Origin: Janthinobacterium sp. ROICE36
GTDB taxonomy: Bacteria > Pseudomonadota > Gammaproteobacteria > Burkholderiales > Burkholderiaceae_D
DNA: 64,000 nt
Reading direction: 5' to 3'
NCBI RefSeq assembly: GCF_002869965.1
Contig: NZ_PEBS01000028.1
Span: 1 to 64,000, forward strand
A program made the position numbers and the translations under genes. Positions 8,779-17,584 of the stretch are shown here, piece after piece (the first letter of the stretch is position 1; every line of letters begins with the position of its first letter). The notes under the pieces are model-generated. The model did no database searches. It was given only the letters and a program-made list of their open reading frames with translations, and had not been told where the DNA came from.

Positions 8779-9144
8779 ATGATGACCAAAGAAGACGTAA
8801 CCGAACTGTTCGCCAATATCGCCGAAAACGCGCCGTGGGATTTGTCCCGGCCGCTGCTGTGGGGCTATTACTTCACCAACCCCACTTCCGAACCGCTGGA
8901 GCAGGCCGCCACCTTGCTGGCGCTGCAGGGCTACCGCCCCGTGGAACTGTACCAGCCGGAACTGGACGACCCGGCCGCCGCTCCCGTGTGGGTGCTGCAC
9001 GTGGAAAAAGCGGAAGTGCATGGCGTCGACAGCCTGCATGCGCGCAACGGCGAACTGATGGTGTTTGCCCAGGAAAACCAACTGGCCAGCTATGACGGCA
9101 TGGATGTAGGCCCCGTCGGCGCACCCGACGTGCCGCAACTGTAA
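8779..9144 (+). CDS. RraB-like ribonuclease E inhibitor family protein
   Basis: A 121-residue acidic soluble protein resembling the RraB family, small regulators that bind RNase E and modulate RNA turnover in gammaproteobacteria. Seen in sequence: an N-terminal helix (EDVTELFANIAENA), a YYFTNPTSEPLEQAATLL segment like the RraB core, and a strand WVLHVEKAEVH. It has a good ribosome-binding site (AAGGAAGG) and begins 21 bases after the kinase stop, so read-through from the two-component operon is possible. It converges with hom. The family call rests on overall pattern, and the true target in this organism is unknown. Confidence 0.65.
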   Translation: MMTKEDVTELFANIAENAPWDLSRPLLWGYYFTNPTSEPLEQAATLLALQGYRPVELYQPELDDPAAAPVWVLHVEKAEVHGVDSLHARNGELMVFAQENQLASYDGMDVGPVGAPDVPQL

Positions 9145-9165
9145 GACAGTCTGCATGCAAAACGC

Positions 9166-10488
9166 TCAGCTCAGGTTTTCCAGACGAATCTTGGTGACCG
9201 TGCCCACCACGCTGCTCAACGCTTCCATCTTTTCGATGGCGGCCGTGACGTTCTTTTCCTGCGTCTGGTGCGTCAGCATGATGATGTCCGTATGCGTCTC
9301 GCCTTCGGCCGGCTCTTTTTGCAGCATGGCGTCGATCGAGATGCCGCGTTCGGCCAGGATGCGCGTCAAGTCGGCCAGCACGCCCGGCTGGTCGGCCACA
9401 TGCATGCGCAGGTAGTAACTGGTGGTGATTTCCGACATCGGCAAAATCGCGATGTCGGTCATCGCATTCGGCTGGAACGCCAGATGCGGCACGCGGTGTT
9501 CCGGGTCGGCCGTGGCCAGGCGCGTGATGTCGACCAGGTCGGCGATCACCGACGAAGCGGTCGGCTCGGCGCCCGCGCCGCGGCCCGAATACAGGCTGGC
9601 GCCGACTGCGTCGCCGTGCACCAGCACCGCATTCATGGCGCCTTCCACGTTGGCGATCAGGCGCTTGGCCGGGATCAGGGTCGGATGCACGCGCAGCTCG
9701 ATGCCTTCCACGCCATTGACGGTGGCGCGCTTGGTGATGCCCAGCAGCTTGATGCGGTAGCCCAGTTGCTCGGCATAGCGGATGTCGACGGCATTGAGGT
9801 TGCTGATGCCTTCCACGTAAGCCTTGTCGAACTGCACCGGGATGCCGAAGGCGATGGCCGACATGATGGTGGCCTTGTGCGCGGCATCGACGCCTTCGAT
9901 GTCGAAGGTGGGGTCGGCTTCCGCGTAGCCCAGTTCCTGCGCCTGTTTCAGCACGGTGGCGAAATCGAGGCCCTTGTCGCGCATTTCGGACAGGATGAAA
10001 TTGGTGGTGCCGTTGATGATGCCGGCGATCCATTCGATGCGGTTCGCCGTCAAGCCTTCGCGCAGCGCCTTGATGATGGGGATGCCGCCGGCGACAGCCG
10101 CTTCAAAAGCCACCATCACGCCCTTGTCCTGGGCGGCGGCGAAGATTTCGTTGCCGTGCACGGCCAGCAGGGCCTTGTTGGCCGTCACCACGTGCTTGCC
10201 GTTGGCAATGGCCTGCATCACCAGGGTTTTCGACAGGTCGTAGCCGCCGATCAGTTCGACGACGATGTCGATTTCGGGATCGTTGACGATCAGGTAGGGG
10301 TCATTGACGACCTTGCAGGCGCCGGCGACCAGCGCTTCGGCGCGCGCCACGTCGCGCACGGCGACGGCGACGACGTCAATGCCGCGGCCCGCGCGGCGCT
10401 TGATTTCTTCCTGGTTGCGTTTCAGGACGCTGAACGTGCCGTAACCGACATTGCCCAGGCCCAGCAGGCCGATCTTGATGGATTTCAT
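9166..10488 (-). CDS. hom: Homoserine dehydrogenase
   Basis: A 440-residue cytoplasmic enzyme that reduces aspartate semialdehyde to homoserine, the branch point to threonine and methionine. The N-terminal Rossmann motif is GLLGLGNVGYGTF. The catalytic core has the family signature AGGIPIIKALREGL and the segment INGTTNFILSEM, with catalytic lysine and aspartate in EADPTFDIEGVDAAHK. The C-terminus is an ACT regulatory domain (ADQPGVLADLTRILAERGIS), so feedback inhibition by threonine is likely. It follows alaA on the same strand with a 90-base gap. thrC, often next to hom in this group, is not downstream here; a convergent RraB-like gene is. Confidence 0.95.
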   Translation of the reverse strand: MKSIKIGLLGLGNVGYGTFSVLKRNQEEIKRRAGRGIDVVAVAVRDVARAEALVAGACKVVNDPYLIVNDPEIDIVVELIGGYDLSKTLVMQAIANGKHVVTANKALLAVHGNEIFAAAQDKGVMVAFEAAVAGGIPIIKALREGLTANRIEWIAGIINGTTNFILSEMRDKGLDFATVLKQAQELGYAEADPTFDIEGVDAAHKATIMSAIAFGIPVQFDKAYVEGISNLNAVDIRYAEQLGYRIKLLGITKRATVNGVEGIELRVHPTLIPAKRLIANVEGAMNAVLVHGDAVGASLYSGRGAGAEPTASSVIADLVDITRLATADPEHRVPHLAFQPNAMTDIAILPMSEITTSYYLRMHVADQPGVLADLTRILAERGISIDAMLQKEPAEGETHTDIIMLTHQTQEKNVTAAIEKMEALSSVVGTVTKIRLENLS

Positions 10489-10577
10489 AGTTGTGCTTGA
10501 CTGCTCATAAGTGGCGCCCCCTTGGGCGGCGCCAGGTTGATCGGTATGGTTGATCGAAATTACTGCTGCTGGCCGGT

Positions 10578-11807
10578 TCAGCCCCGGCCGTGACGCTTGC
10601 GGTAACCTTCGAGGAAGCGCGCGATGCGCCCCATGGCCTCGGTCAGGTCATCGGAATTGGGCAGGAAGACGACGCGGAAATGGTCGGGCGCAATCCAGTT
10701 GAAACCCGTGCCCTGCACGATCAGGACCTTGGCTTCAGCCAGTAATTCATAGGCAAACTGCTGGTCGTCGTCGATCGGATAGACCTCCGGGTCCAGGCGC
10801 GGGAACATGTACAGTGCGGCCTTCGGCTTGACACAGGTGACGCCCGGGATATCGGTCAGCAGCTTGTGCGCCAGGTCGCGCTGTTTCAACAGGCGCCCGC
10901 CGGGCCCCACCAGGTCTTGTATGCTCTGGTAGCCGCCAAGCGCCGTCTGGATGGCAAACTGCCCCGGCGCGTTGGCGCATAGCCGCATCGACGCCAGCAT
11001 GTTGAGGCCCTCGATGTAATCTTTTGCGTGGCGCTTTTCGCCCGAAACCACCATCCAGCCGGAGCGGTAGCCGCAGGAACGGTAATTCTTCGACAAGCCG
11101 TTCATGGTGATGAACAGCACGTCGTCGGCCAGCGAGGCGATCGACACATGCTCGGCTTCGTCGTACAGCACCTTGTCGTAGATCTCGTCGGCGAAAATGA
11201 TCAACTGGTGCTGGCGCGCCAGGTCGACGATCTGCTGCAGCACGGAAACCGGGTACAGCGCGCCCGTGGGATTGTTCGGGTTGATGACGACGATGGCTTT
11301 CGTTTGCGGCGTGATCTTGCGGCGCATGTCCTCGATGTCGGGATACCATTCGTTCTGCTCATCGCACACATAATGCACGGGATTGCCGCCCGACAGGCTG
11401 ACGGCAGCCGTCCACAAGGGATAGTCGGGCGCCGGCACCAGCACTTCGTCACCACTATTGAGCAGGGCGTTCATCGACATCACGATCAGTTCGGAAGCGC
11501 CATTGCCCAGGTAAATGTCATCGATGGTCACGCCGGCGATATTCTTGCCTTGCGTGTAGTGCATGACGGCCTTGCGCGGCGCGAACATGCCTTTCGAATC
11601 CGTGTAGCCAGCCGCATTCTGCAGATTGAGCATCATGTCGCGCACGATTTCATCGGGCGGATCGAAGCCGAACACGGCCAGATTGCCGATATTGAGCTTG
11701 GTGATCTTGTGGCCTTCTTCTTCCATTTGCCTGGATTTTTCCAGGACCGGGCCGCGGATGTCATAGCAGACGTCCGCCAATTTATTCGATTTCTGAATCG
11801 GTCGCAA
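10578..11807 (-). CDS. alaA: Alanine/glutamate-pyruvate aminotransferase (AlaA type)
   Basis: A 409-residue PLP enzyme that makes alanine from pyruvate and glutamate. The N-terminus aligns by eye with E. coli AlaA over VCYDIRGPV, LNIGN and FGFDPPDEI. Other landmarks are YLGNGASELI, VPAPDYPLWTAAVSLS, INPNNPTGALY, FADEIYDK and the PLP-lysine region NGLSKNYR. The best start is the TTG at 11805-11807, because AlaA begins M-x-PI-x-KS-x-KL and no ATG or GTG fits; an AGGGA ribosome-binding site lies just upstream. It precedes hom on the same strand, an order common in Burkholderiales. Confidence 0.93.
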   Translation of the reverse strand: MRPIQKSNKLADVCYDIRGPVLEKSRQMEEEGHKITKLNIGNLAVFGFDPPDEIVRDMMLNLQNAAGYTDSKGMFAPRKAVMHYTQGKNIAGVTIDDIYLGNGASELIVMSMNALLNSGDEVLVPAPDYPLWTAAVSLSGGNPVHYVCDEQNEWYPDIEDMRRKITPQTKAIVVINPNNPTGALYPVSVLQQIVDLARQHQLIIFADEIYDKVLYDEAEHVSIASLADDVLFITMNGLSKNYRSCGYRSGWMVVSGEKRHAKDYIEGLNMLASMRLCANAPGQFAIQTALGGYQSIQDLVGPGGRLLKQRDLAHKLLTDIPGVTCVKPKAALYMFPRLDPEVYPIDDDQQFAYELLAEAKVLIVQGTGFNWIAPDHFRVVFLPNSDDLTEAMGRIARFLEGYRKRHGRG

Positions 11808-12234
11808 AATAAATCCCTGTCGTGATGCGGCGCGGTTGGCCTACGCTTGCAGCATGAAAGCCGCGCCAGAACTGTGAACCCGTGAAACTCCAATGCGAAA
11901 GACTGCAAGGCGAAAACAACCATTCTCGCCGAAAACAGGCCATTTTATCAAATTAAACATGGCGAACCCCAGCATTTGACGCCGATTCTGCCACGCCGGG
12001 CCATCCGGACGACAATCCGGCAGGCGCCATCTTCATCTTCCCTTAATCTTGCACCATTACCATGGCGCAAGCATGCACCGCCACTGTGGCGCAGAACATT
12101 GCAATTTGGAAAGGATATTGCTTTTCAGTCGCTCTTTTCTGTCATTTATGGCATGCTTACGCCCATGGCGGCGGCACGCAGTTCGGCCGCGCGCGTACCG
12201 ATCAACCGACACGACCAGCCCCCCCGATATCGCC
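11808..12234. other. Intergenic region between alaA and the Mth938-like gene
   Basis: This 427-base divergent region should contain promoters for alaA (leftward) and for the Mth938/arn run (rightward). It is less GC-rich in its middle, around 11935-11965 and 12090-12160. I see no convincing sigma70 pair, no RNA gene and no reading frame that I would defend. An upstream in-frame extension of the Mth938 gene to 12049 is open but has no recognisable protein sequence. Confidence 0.5.
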
Positions 12235-12627
12235 ATGAAACTCCATGCCAGCAGCACCCAACAATACCAGACTGTCACCGGCTATGACGAGAACGGCGTC
12301 GAGATCAATGCCCAACCGTACAACTACAGCCTGATCGTCATGCCGGAAATGCCGCCACGGGCGTGGGGGGTGGCCACTTTCGAACAGCTGAGCGAGGCGC
12401 ATTTCGCGCAAATCCTGGCCGATGCGCCCGACGTGGTCATCCTCGGCACGGGTGAGCGCCAGCGCTTCGTGCACCCGAAGCTGACGGCCGCGCTGACCAT
12501 GCGCCGCATCGGCGTCGAGTGCATGGATAGCCAGGCAGCCTGCCGCACCTATAACATCCTGATGGGCGAAGGGCGCAAAGTCACCCTGGCCCTGATCCTG
12601 GCTCCTGGCGCAGGCAAGGCCGCATGA
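12235..12627 (+). CDS. Mth938-like domain protein (DUF498)
   Basis: A 130-residue soluble protein of the Mth938/NDUFAF3-like family, whose bacterial members have no settled function. It shows the characteristic segments YNYSLIVMPE, VVILGTGERQRF and GVECMDSQAACRTYNILMGEGRKV. The start at 12235 (MKLHASSTQQ) is preferred over a longer open frame because conserved sequence begins soon after it. Its stop overlaps the arnT-like start by four bases (ATGA), so it is translationally coupled to the arn genes, although no enzymatic step in Ara4N synthesis is known for this family. Confidence 0.8.
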   Translation: MKLHASSTQQYQTVTGYDENGVEINAQPYNYSLIVMPEMPPRAWGVATFEQLSEAHFAQILADAPDVVILGTGERQRFVHPKLTAALTMRRIGVECMDSQAACRTYNILMGEGRKVTLALILAPGAGKAA

Positions 12628-14297
12628 AAATCAACGTCAACGAATTGCACAGCTCGCGGCTGCTGATGTGGTCCCTGCTGGGCATCTTCATCGTCGTCAC
12701 CCTGTATGCGCTGGGCGTACGCACCCTGGTGCCGCCCGACGAGGGCCGCTATGCCGAGATGGCGCGCGAAATGTTCGTCACGGGCGACTGGGTCACCACG
12801 CGCCTGAACGGCATCAAGTACTTTGAAAAGCCGCCGCTGCAAACGTGGATGAATGCGCTGACCTTCGCCGCCTTCGGCCTGGGCGAATGGCAGGCACGCC
12901 TGTGGACTGGCCTGTGCGGCATCATCGGCGTGTGCATGACGGCGTACGCAGGCAAGAAAGTGTTCGGTCCGCGCGTGGGTTTGTATGCGGGCCTGGTGCT
13001 GGCGTCGAGCCTGTTCTGGCTCGCTTCCGGCCAGATCAATTCGCTGGACATGGGGCTGTCGGGCATGATGACCCTGACCCTGACCAGCCTGTTGATTGCC
13101 CAGCGCGACGACGCCACCGCGCGTGAGCGCCGCAACTGGATGCTGGTATGCTGGGCAGGCATGGCGCTGGCCGTGCTGGCCAAGGGCTTGATCGGCATCG
13201 TCTTGCCGGGCGCCGTGCTGGTGCTGTATTCGCTGTGTGCGCGCGACTGGCGCATCTGGACGCGCCTGCACCTGGTCAAGGGCTTGCTGGTGTTCTTTGC
13301 CATCGCCACGCCCTGGTTCGTGCTGGTCGCCCTGCGCAATCCGGAGCAACCGCATTTCTTCTTCATCCACGAACATTTCCAGCGTTTCCTGATGAAGGGT
13401 CACAAGCGCGAAGGCGCCTGGTACTACTTCCTGGTCCTGCTCATTCCCGGCATCCTGCCATGGATAGGCGTGCTGCCGCAAAGCCTGGCCGCCGCCTTCA
13501 AGCGCCAGGAGGGCGCGTTCCAGCCCCGTTTGATGCTGCTGGTCTGGGCCATCTTCATTTTCTTCTTCTTCAGCTATTCGACCTCGAAGCTGCCTGGCTA
13601 TATCGTGCCCATCTTCCCGGCGCTGGCATTGTTGGTAGGGCTGTACCTGGAATCGGCGTCGCGCCGCCAACGCATGCTGGCCGCCGGCCTGCTGTGCGTG
13701 CTGGGCGCAGCCGTCCTGATCGGCGGACCGATCGCCTTCGGCAAGGCCAGCGCACGCGATGCGGAAGCCCTGATCGCGCTCAAGGGTTACCAGCCATGGC
13801 TGATGGCGGCCGGCTTCTTCGTCCTGGCCGGCGGCGCGCTGGCTTTGCTGCATGCGCGCCAGTTGCGCCGCGACATGACCGTACTGACGATCGCCGGTGC
13901 CGGCTTCCTGGCCACGCACTGCATCCTGGCAGGCTCCGAACTGTATGGCCAGAACCGCGCAGGCACCGACATGCTGCCGCAGATCCAGGCCGAACTGACG
14001 GCCGATACCAAGCTCTATTCGGTCGGCATTTATGAACAGTCGCTGACCTATTATCTGCAGCGGCCCGTGATCCTCGTCGATTACTGGGATGAATTTACGT
14101 TTGGCCTGAAACAGCAGCCCGAACTGTCCATCCCGACCATCGAGCCGTTCATCACGCAGTGGACGAACGATGCCAATGCCGGCGTGCGCAACATGGCCAT
14201 TATCAGCCTGGACCGCTACAAGGATTTGCAACAACGTGGCGTGCCCATGCGTGTCATTGCCGAGGATGCGCGCCGCATGGTCATTGCCAACAAATAA
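12624..14297 (+). CDS. arnT: ArnT-type lipid A aminoarabinose transferase (GT family 39)
   Basis: A 557-residue polytopic inner-membrane glycosyltransferase expected to move L-Ara4N from undecaprenyl phosphate to lipid A on the periplasmic side. The first periplasmic loop has the GT39/ArnT hallmark residues (VPPDEGRYAEMAREM, GIKYFEKPPLQTW), including acidic residues needed in ArnT. About twelve hydrophobic segments follow, then a periplasmic C-terminal domain. Length matches ArnT (about 550). It is the first arn enzyme gene in the run, starts within the Mth938 stop, and precedes arnB by about 205 bases. Confidence 0.88.
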   Translation: MKINVNELHSSRLLMWSLLGIFIVVTLYALGVRTLVPPDEGRYAEMAREMFVTGDWVTTRLNGIKYFEKPPLQTWMNALTFAAFGLGEWQARLWTGLCGIIGVCMTAYAGKKVFGPRVGLYAGLVLASSLFWLASGQINSLDMGLSGMMTLTLTSLLIAQRDDATARERRNWMLVCWAGMALAVLAKGLIGIVLPGAVLVLYSLCARDWRIWTRLHLVKGLLVFFAIATPWFVLVALRNPEQPHFFFIHEHFQRFLMKGHKREGAWYYFLVLLIPGILPWIGVLPQSLAAAFKRQEGAFQPRLMLLVWAIFIFFFFSYSTSKLPGYIVPIFPALALLVGLYLESASRRQRMLAAGLLCVLGAAVLIGGPIAFGKASARDAEALIALKGYQPWLMAAGFFVLAGGALALLHARQLRRDMTVLTIAGAGFLATHCILAGSELYGQNRAGTDMLPQIQAELTADTKLYSVGIYEQSLTYYLQRPVILVDYWDEFTFGLKQQPELSIPTIEPFITQWTNDANAGVRNMAIISLDRYKDLQQRGVPMRVIAEDARRMVIANK

Positions 14298-14502
14298 ATA
14301 TTTAAAGGGGCGCGAGGCAGCACGGCTCGCCCCCCGGCCAGCTTGCCCCGCCCCCGCATCAGCAGAATTTTTCACCGCTGAACCGGCTGCGCCGCCATAC
14401 TGCCGATATAAAATAGCCATGCCTGCCTGCGGACGTTGACCGCATTGGCAGCCTCGGCGATGCCGATACCCTGACAAAATACAGATTCAAGAACCGCGCC
14501 CC

Positions 14503-15639
14503 ATGACCTCTACCCTGCCCTTTTTGCCTTTTTCCAAACCCACCATCGATGAAGCAACCATCGCCGCTGTCGGCGAGGTACTGCGCTCGGGATGGATCAC
14601 CAGCGGCCCGAAAGTGCAAGCCTTCGAAGCCCAGCTGTCCGAATATTTCGGCGGGCGCCCCGTGCGCACCTTCAATTCGGGTACTTGCACCATGGAAATC
14701 GCGCTGCGCATCGCCGGTGTCAAGCCCGGTGACGAAGTCATCACCACGCCCGTGTCGTGGGTAGCGACGGCCAACGTCATCATCGAAGTGGGCGCCACGC
14801 CCGTGTTTGCCGACATCGATCCCGTCACGCGCAATATCGACCTCGACAAGCTGGAAGCGGCCATCACGCCGCGCACCCGCGCCATCATCCCCGTCTACCT
14901 GTCGGGCCTGCCTGTCGACATGGACCGTCTGTACGCGATTGCTGAAAAGTACAATTTAAGAGTCGTGGAAGACGCGGCGCAAGCGTTCGGCTCCACCTGG
15001 AAGGGCAAGCGCATCGGCGCGTTTGGCGACTTCGTCTCGTTCAGCTTCCAGGCCAACAAGAATATCACCACGGGTGAAGGCGGCTGCCTCGTCCTCAACA
15101 ACCTGGAAGAAGCCAGGCTGGCCGAGAAATACCGGCTGCAAGGCGTCACGCGCAGCGGCGTCGACGGCATCGACGTCGATGTGCTGGGTGGCAAATACAA
15201 TATGAGCGACATCATGGCTGCCATCGGCCTGGGCCAGTTCGCCAATATCGAGGCCATCACGGCCCACCGCCGCGCGCTGGCACGCCACTATTTCGCGCAA
15301 TTCGGCAGCGACTTCGAAGCGGCGAGCGGGGCCCAGCTGCCCGTGCCGGATTTTGAGAACAGCAACTGGCATTTGTTCCAGATCATCCTGCCTGACAACG
15401 GCCCCGGCACGCGCGCCGCGTTCATGCAGCAAATGGCGCAGCAAAACGTGGGGACGGGCTATCATTACGCACCCATCCACTTGTTTACCATGTACCGCGA
15501 ACGCGGCTTTACCGAAGGCATGTTCCCCGTTTCGGAAAAGATCGGCCGCCTGACCGTAACCTTGCCGATGTTCTACGCCATGACGACACAGGACGTGGAA
15601 CGGGCCGTCGCCACCGTCAAATCCATCCTCATCAAGTGA
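14503..15639 (+). CDS. arnB: UDP-L-Ara4O aminotransferase (ArnB type)
   Basis: A 378-residue PLP-dependent sugar aminotransferase that converts UDP-4-keto-arabinose to UDP-L-Ara4N using glutamate. DegT/DnrJ/EryC1-family motifs are visible: SGWITSGPKVQAFE near the start, FNSGTCTMEIAL, VEDAAQAFG, and the PLP lysine in SFSFQANKNITTGEGG near residue 188. The length matches ArnB. Its TGA stop overlaps a GTG that can start arnC. A gap of about 205 bases separates it from arnT, so a second internal promoter is possible. Confidence 0.9.
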   Translation: MTSTLPFLPFSKPTIDEATIAAVGEVLRSGWITSGPKVQAFEAQLSEYFGGRPVRTFNSGTCTMEIALRIAGVKPGDEVITTPVSWVATANVIIEVGATPVFADIDPVTRNIDLDKLEAAITPRTRAIIPVYLSGLPVDMDRLYAIAEKYNLRVVEDAAQAFGSTWKGKRIGAFGDFVSFSFQANKNITTGEGGCLVLNNLEEARLAEKYRLQGVTRSGVDGIDVDVLGGKYNMSDIMAAIGLGQFANIEAITAHRRALARHYFAQFGSDFEAASGAQLPVPDFENSNWHLFQIILPDNGPGTRAAFMQQMAQQNVGTGYHYAPIHLFTMYRERGFTEGMFPVSEKIGRLTVTLPMFYAMTTQDVERAVATVKSILIK

Positions 15640-16646
15640 GCAGCGCGCCGATGAAACCTGAACTGTCCATTATCATTCCAATCTACAACGAACAGGATGG
15701 CCTGGCCAGCCTGTTCGCCCGCCTGTATCCGGCCCTCGATGCCTTGCAAACGAGCTACGAAATCATTTTCGTCAACGATGGCAGCGGCGACAATTCGGTG
15801 GCCATCCTGGCGGAACAGTTCCGCCAGCGCCCCGACGTCACGCGCGTGATCTTGTTCAATGGCAATTATGGCCAGCACATGGCCATCCTGGCCGGTTTTG
15901 AAGCGGCGCGCGGGCAGATCATGATCACGCTCGACGCCGACCTGCAGAACCCGCCTGAAGAAATCGGCAACCTGGTGGCAAAGATGCGCGAAGGCTACGA
16001 TTACGTGGGCTCGATCCGGCGCAAGCGGCAAGATTCTGCCTGGCGCACGCTGGCGTCGAAAATGATGAACCGCCTGCGTGAAAAGATCACGAATGTCAAG
16101 ATCAGCGACCAGGGCAACATGCTGCGCGCGTATGGCCGCAATGTGATCGACCTGGTCAACCAGTGCGCCGAAGTCAACACCTTCGTGCCCGCCCTGGCCT
16201 ACACCTTTGCCCGCAAGCCCACGGAAATTACCGTCGAGCATGAAGAACGCGCTGCCGGCGAATCAAAATACTCGCTGTACAGCCTGATCCGCCTCAATTT
16301 CGACCTGGTCACGGGCTTTTCGCTGATTCCCCTGCAAATCTTTTCCATGCTGGGCATGGCGATGTCGCTGGGTTCGGCAATGCTGGTGATCTTCCTGCTG
16401 GTCCGCCGCTTCCTGCTGGGCGCGGAGGCCGAAGGCGTATTTACCCTGTTCGCCATCGCCTTCTTCTTCATGGGCGTGATCCTGTTCGGCATCGGGCTGG
16501 TGGGCGAATACGTGGGACGCATCTTCCAGCAAGTACGTGCCCGCCCCCGCTATGTGGTGCAAACCATCTTGCAGGATGGCATGGTCCAGGCGGAAGCCGA
16601 GGCGCCATCGTATGTGCGCCTGGACAAGCGCCAGGTGGGCCGCTGA
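15636..16646 (+). CDS. arnC: Undecaprenyl-phosphate Ara4FN transferase (ArnC type)
   Basis: A 336-residue GT2 glycosyltransferase that attaches formylated aminoarabinose to undecaprenyl phosphate at the inner leaflet. Motifs are IIIPIYNEQDGL, FVNDGSGDNS, the metal-binding LDADLQNPPEE, and an SIRRKRQDS stretch. Two C-terminal membrane segments lie near residues 230-290. The GTG at 15636 overlaps the arnB stop (GTGA); an ATG at 15651 is an equally plausible start. The stop overlaps the next start (TGATG), so the arnB-C-A genes are tightly coupled. Confidence 0.9.
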   Translation: MSSAPMKPELSIIIPIYNEQDGLASLFARLYPALDALQTSYEIIFVNDGSGDNSVAILAEQFRQRPDVTRVILFNGNYGQHMAILAGFEAARGQIMITLDADLQNPPEEIGNLVAKMREGYDYVGSIRRKRQDSAWRTLASKMMNRLREKITNVKISDQGNMLRAYGRNVIDLVNQCAEVNTFVPALAYTFARKPTEITVEHEERAAGESKYSLYSLIRLNFDLVTGFSLIPLQIFSMLGMAMSLGSAMLVIFLLVRRFLLGAEAEGVFTLFAIAFFFMGVILFGIGLVGEYVGRIFQQVRARPRYVVQTILQDGMVQAEAEAPSYVRLDKRQVGR

Positions 16647-17563
16647 TGGGCGCCCCACGCGCCGTCGTCTTCGGCTACCACAATGTAGGCGTGCGCTGCA
16701 TCAAGGTGCTGCTGGCCGGTGGCGTCGATATCGCCCTGGTCGTCACGCATGAGGACAGCCCTACGGAAAACCTGTGGTTCGAATCGGTCGCCAGCCTGTG
16801 CCGGGAAGAAGGCATCCCCTACATCACGCCCGGCGACGCGCGCGCGCCGGAACTGCTGGTGCAGGTGCAGACGGCAGCACCGGACATGCTGTTCAGCTTT
16901 TACTACCGCCACATGTTGCCCGCTAGCATCTTGGAAGTCGCTCCCGCCTACAATATGCACGGCTCGCTGCTGCCGCAGTTCCGTGGCCGCGCGCCCGTCA
17001 ACTGGGCCGTGTTGCATGGCGCCACGGAGACGGGCGCCACCCTGCATGAAATGACGGTCAAACCCGACGCCGGCGCCATCGTGGCGCAAACGGCCGTGCC
17101 CATCCTGCCAGACGACACGGCCTTCGAAGTGTTCGGCAAAGTCACGGTGGCGGCGGAACAAACGCTGTGGGGCGTGCTGCCAGTCTTGCTGGACGGTACG
17201 GCGCCGCGCCAGCTCAACGATTTGCGCCAAGGCGGCTATTTTGGCGGGCGCAAGCCGGAAGACGGCCGCATCGACTGGAAGTTGGCTGCACAACAAGTAT
17301 ACAACCTGCATCGGGCGGTCGCGCCGCCCTACCCGGGCGCGTTCACCGAAGTCAACGATATCATTTACACCATCGTAGCAGCCCGTTTGAGCAAGCGTTC
17401 CGCAGGAAGTTTGCCAGCGGGCTTGGCGGTAGTGGATAATTGCATCTTTGGCGTCTGCGGAGACGGTCGCATGCTGGCCATTTCCGCGCTGAGGGCTGCC
17501 GGGGAGCCGATTTCGGCTCAGCAATTGCAAGCAAGTCTGACCGCCCGCGTCAGCACACACTGA
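16646..17563 (+). CDS. UDP-L-Ara4N formyltransferase (ArnA N-terminal domain as a separate protein)
   Basis: A 305-residue 10-formyl-tetrahydrofolate-dependent formyltransferase matching the first half of E. coli ArnA. The catalytic signature is NMHGSLLPQFRGRAPVNWAV, giving the Asn and His of the family, with the third catalytic residue in KPDAGAIVAQ. In enterobacteria this domain is fused to the UDP-glucuronate decarboxylase; here the two are separate genes, with the decarboxylase-like gene 21 bases downstream. Formylation would drive the aminotransferase equilibrium and make the ArnC substrate. Confidence 0.88.
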   Translation: MGAPRAVVFGYHNVGVRCIKVLLAGGVDIALVVTHEDSPTENLWFESVASLCREEGIPYITPGDARAPELLVQVQTAAPDMLFSFYYRHMLPASILEVAPAYNMHGSLLPQFRGRAPVNWAVLHGATETGATLHEMTVKPDAGAIVAQTAVPILPDDTAFEVFGKVTVAAEQTLWGVLPVLLDGTAPRQLNDLRQGGYFGGRKPEDGRIDWKLAAQQVYNLHRAVAPPYPGAFTEVNDIIYTIVAARLSKRSAGSLPAGLAVVDNCIFGVCGDGRMLAISALRAAGEPISAQQLQASLTARVSTH

Positions 17564-17584
17564 TATCACTCAAGAGAATCTCAC

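Noticed and set aside
12549..14477. 642-codon minus-strand frame over arnT
   Set aside because: Antisense shadow of arnT with low-complexity Gln/His/Arg translation.
14430..14480. Promoter for arnB from TTGACC near 14436
   Set aside because: No -10 element at acceptable spacing; the nearest GATACC is about 23 bases away.
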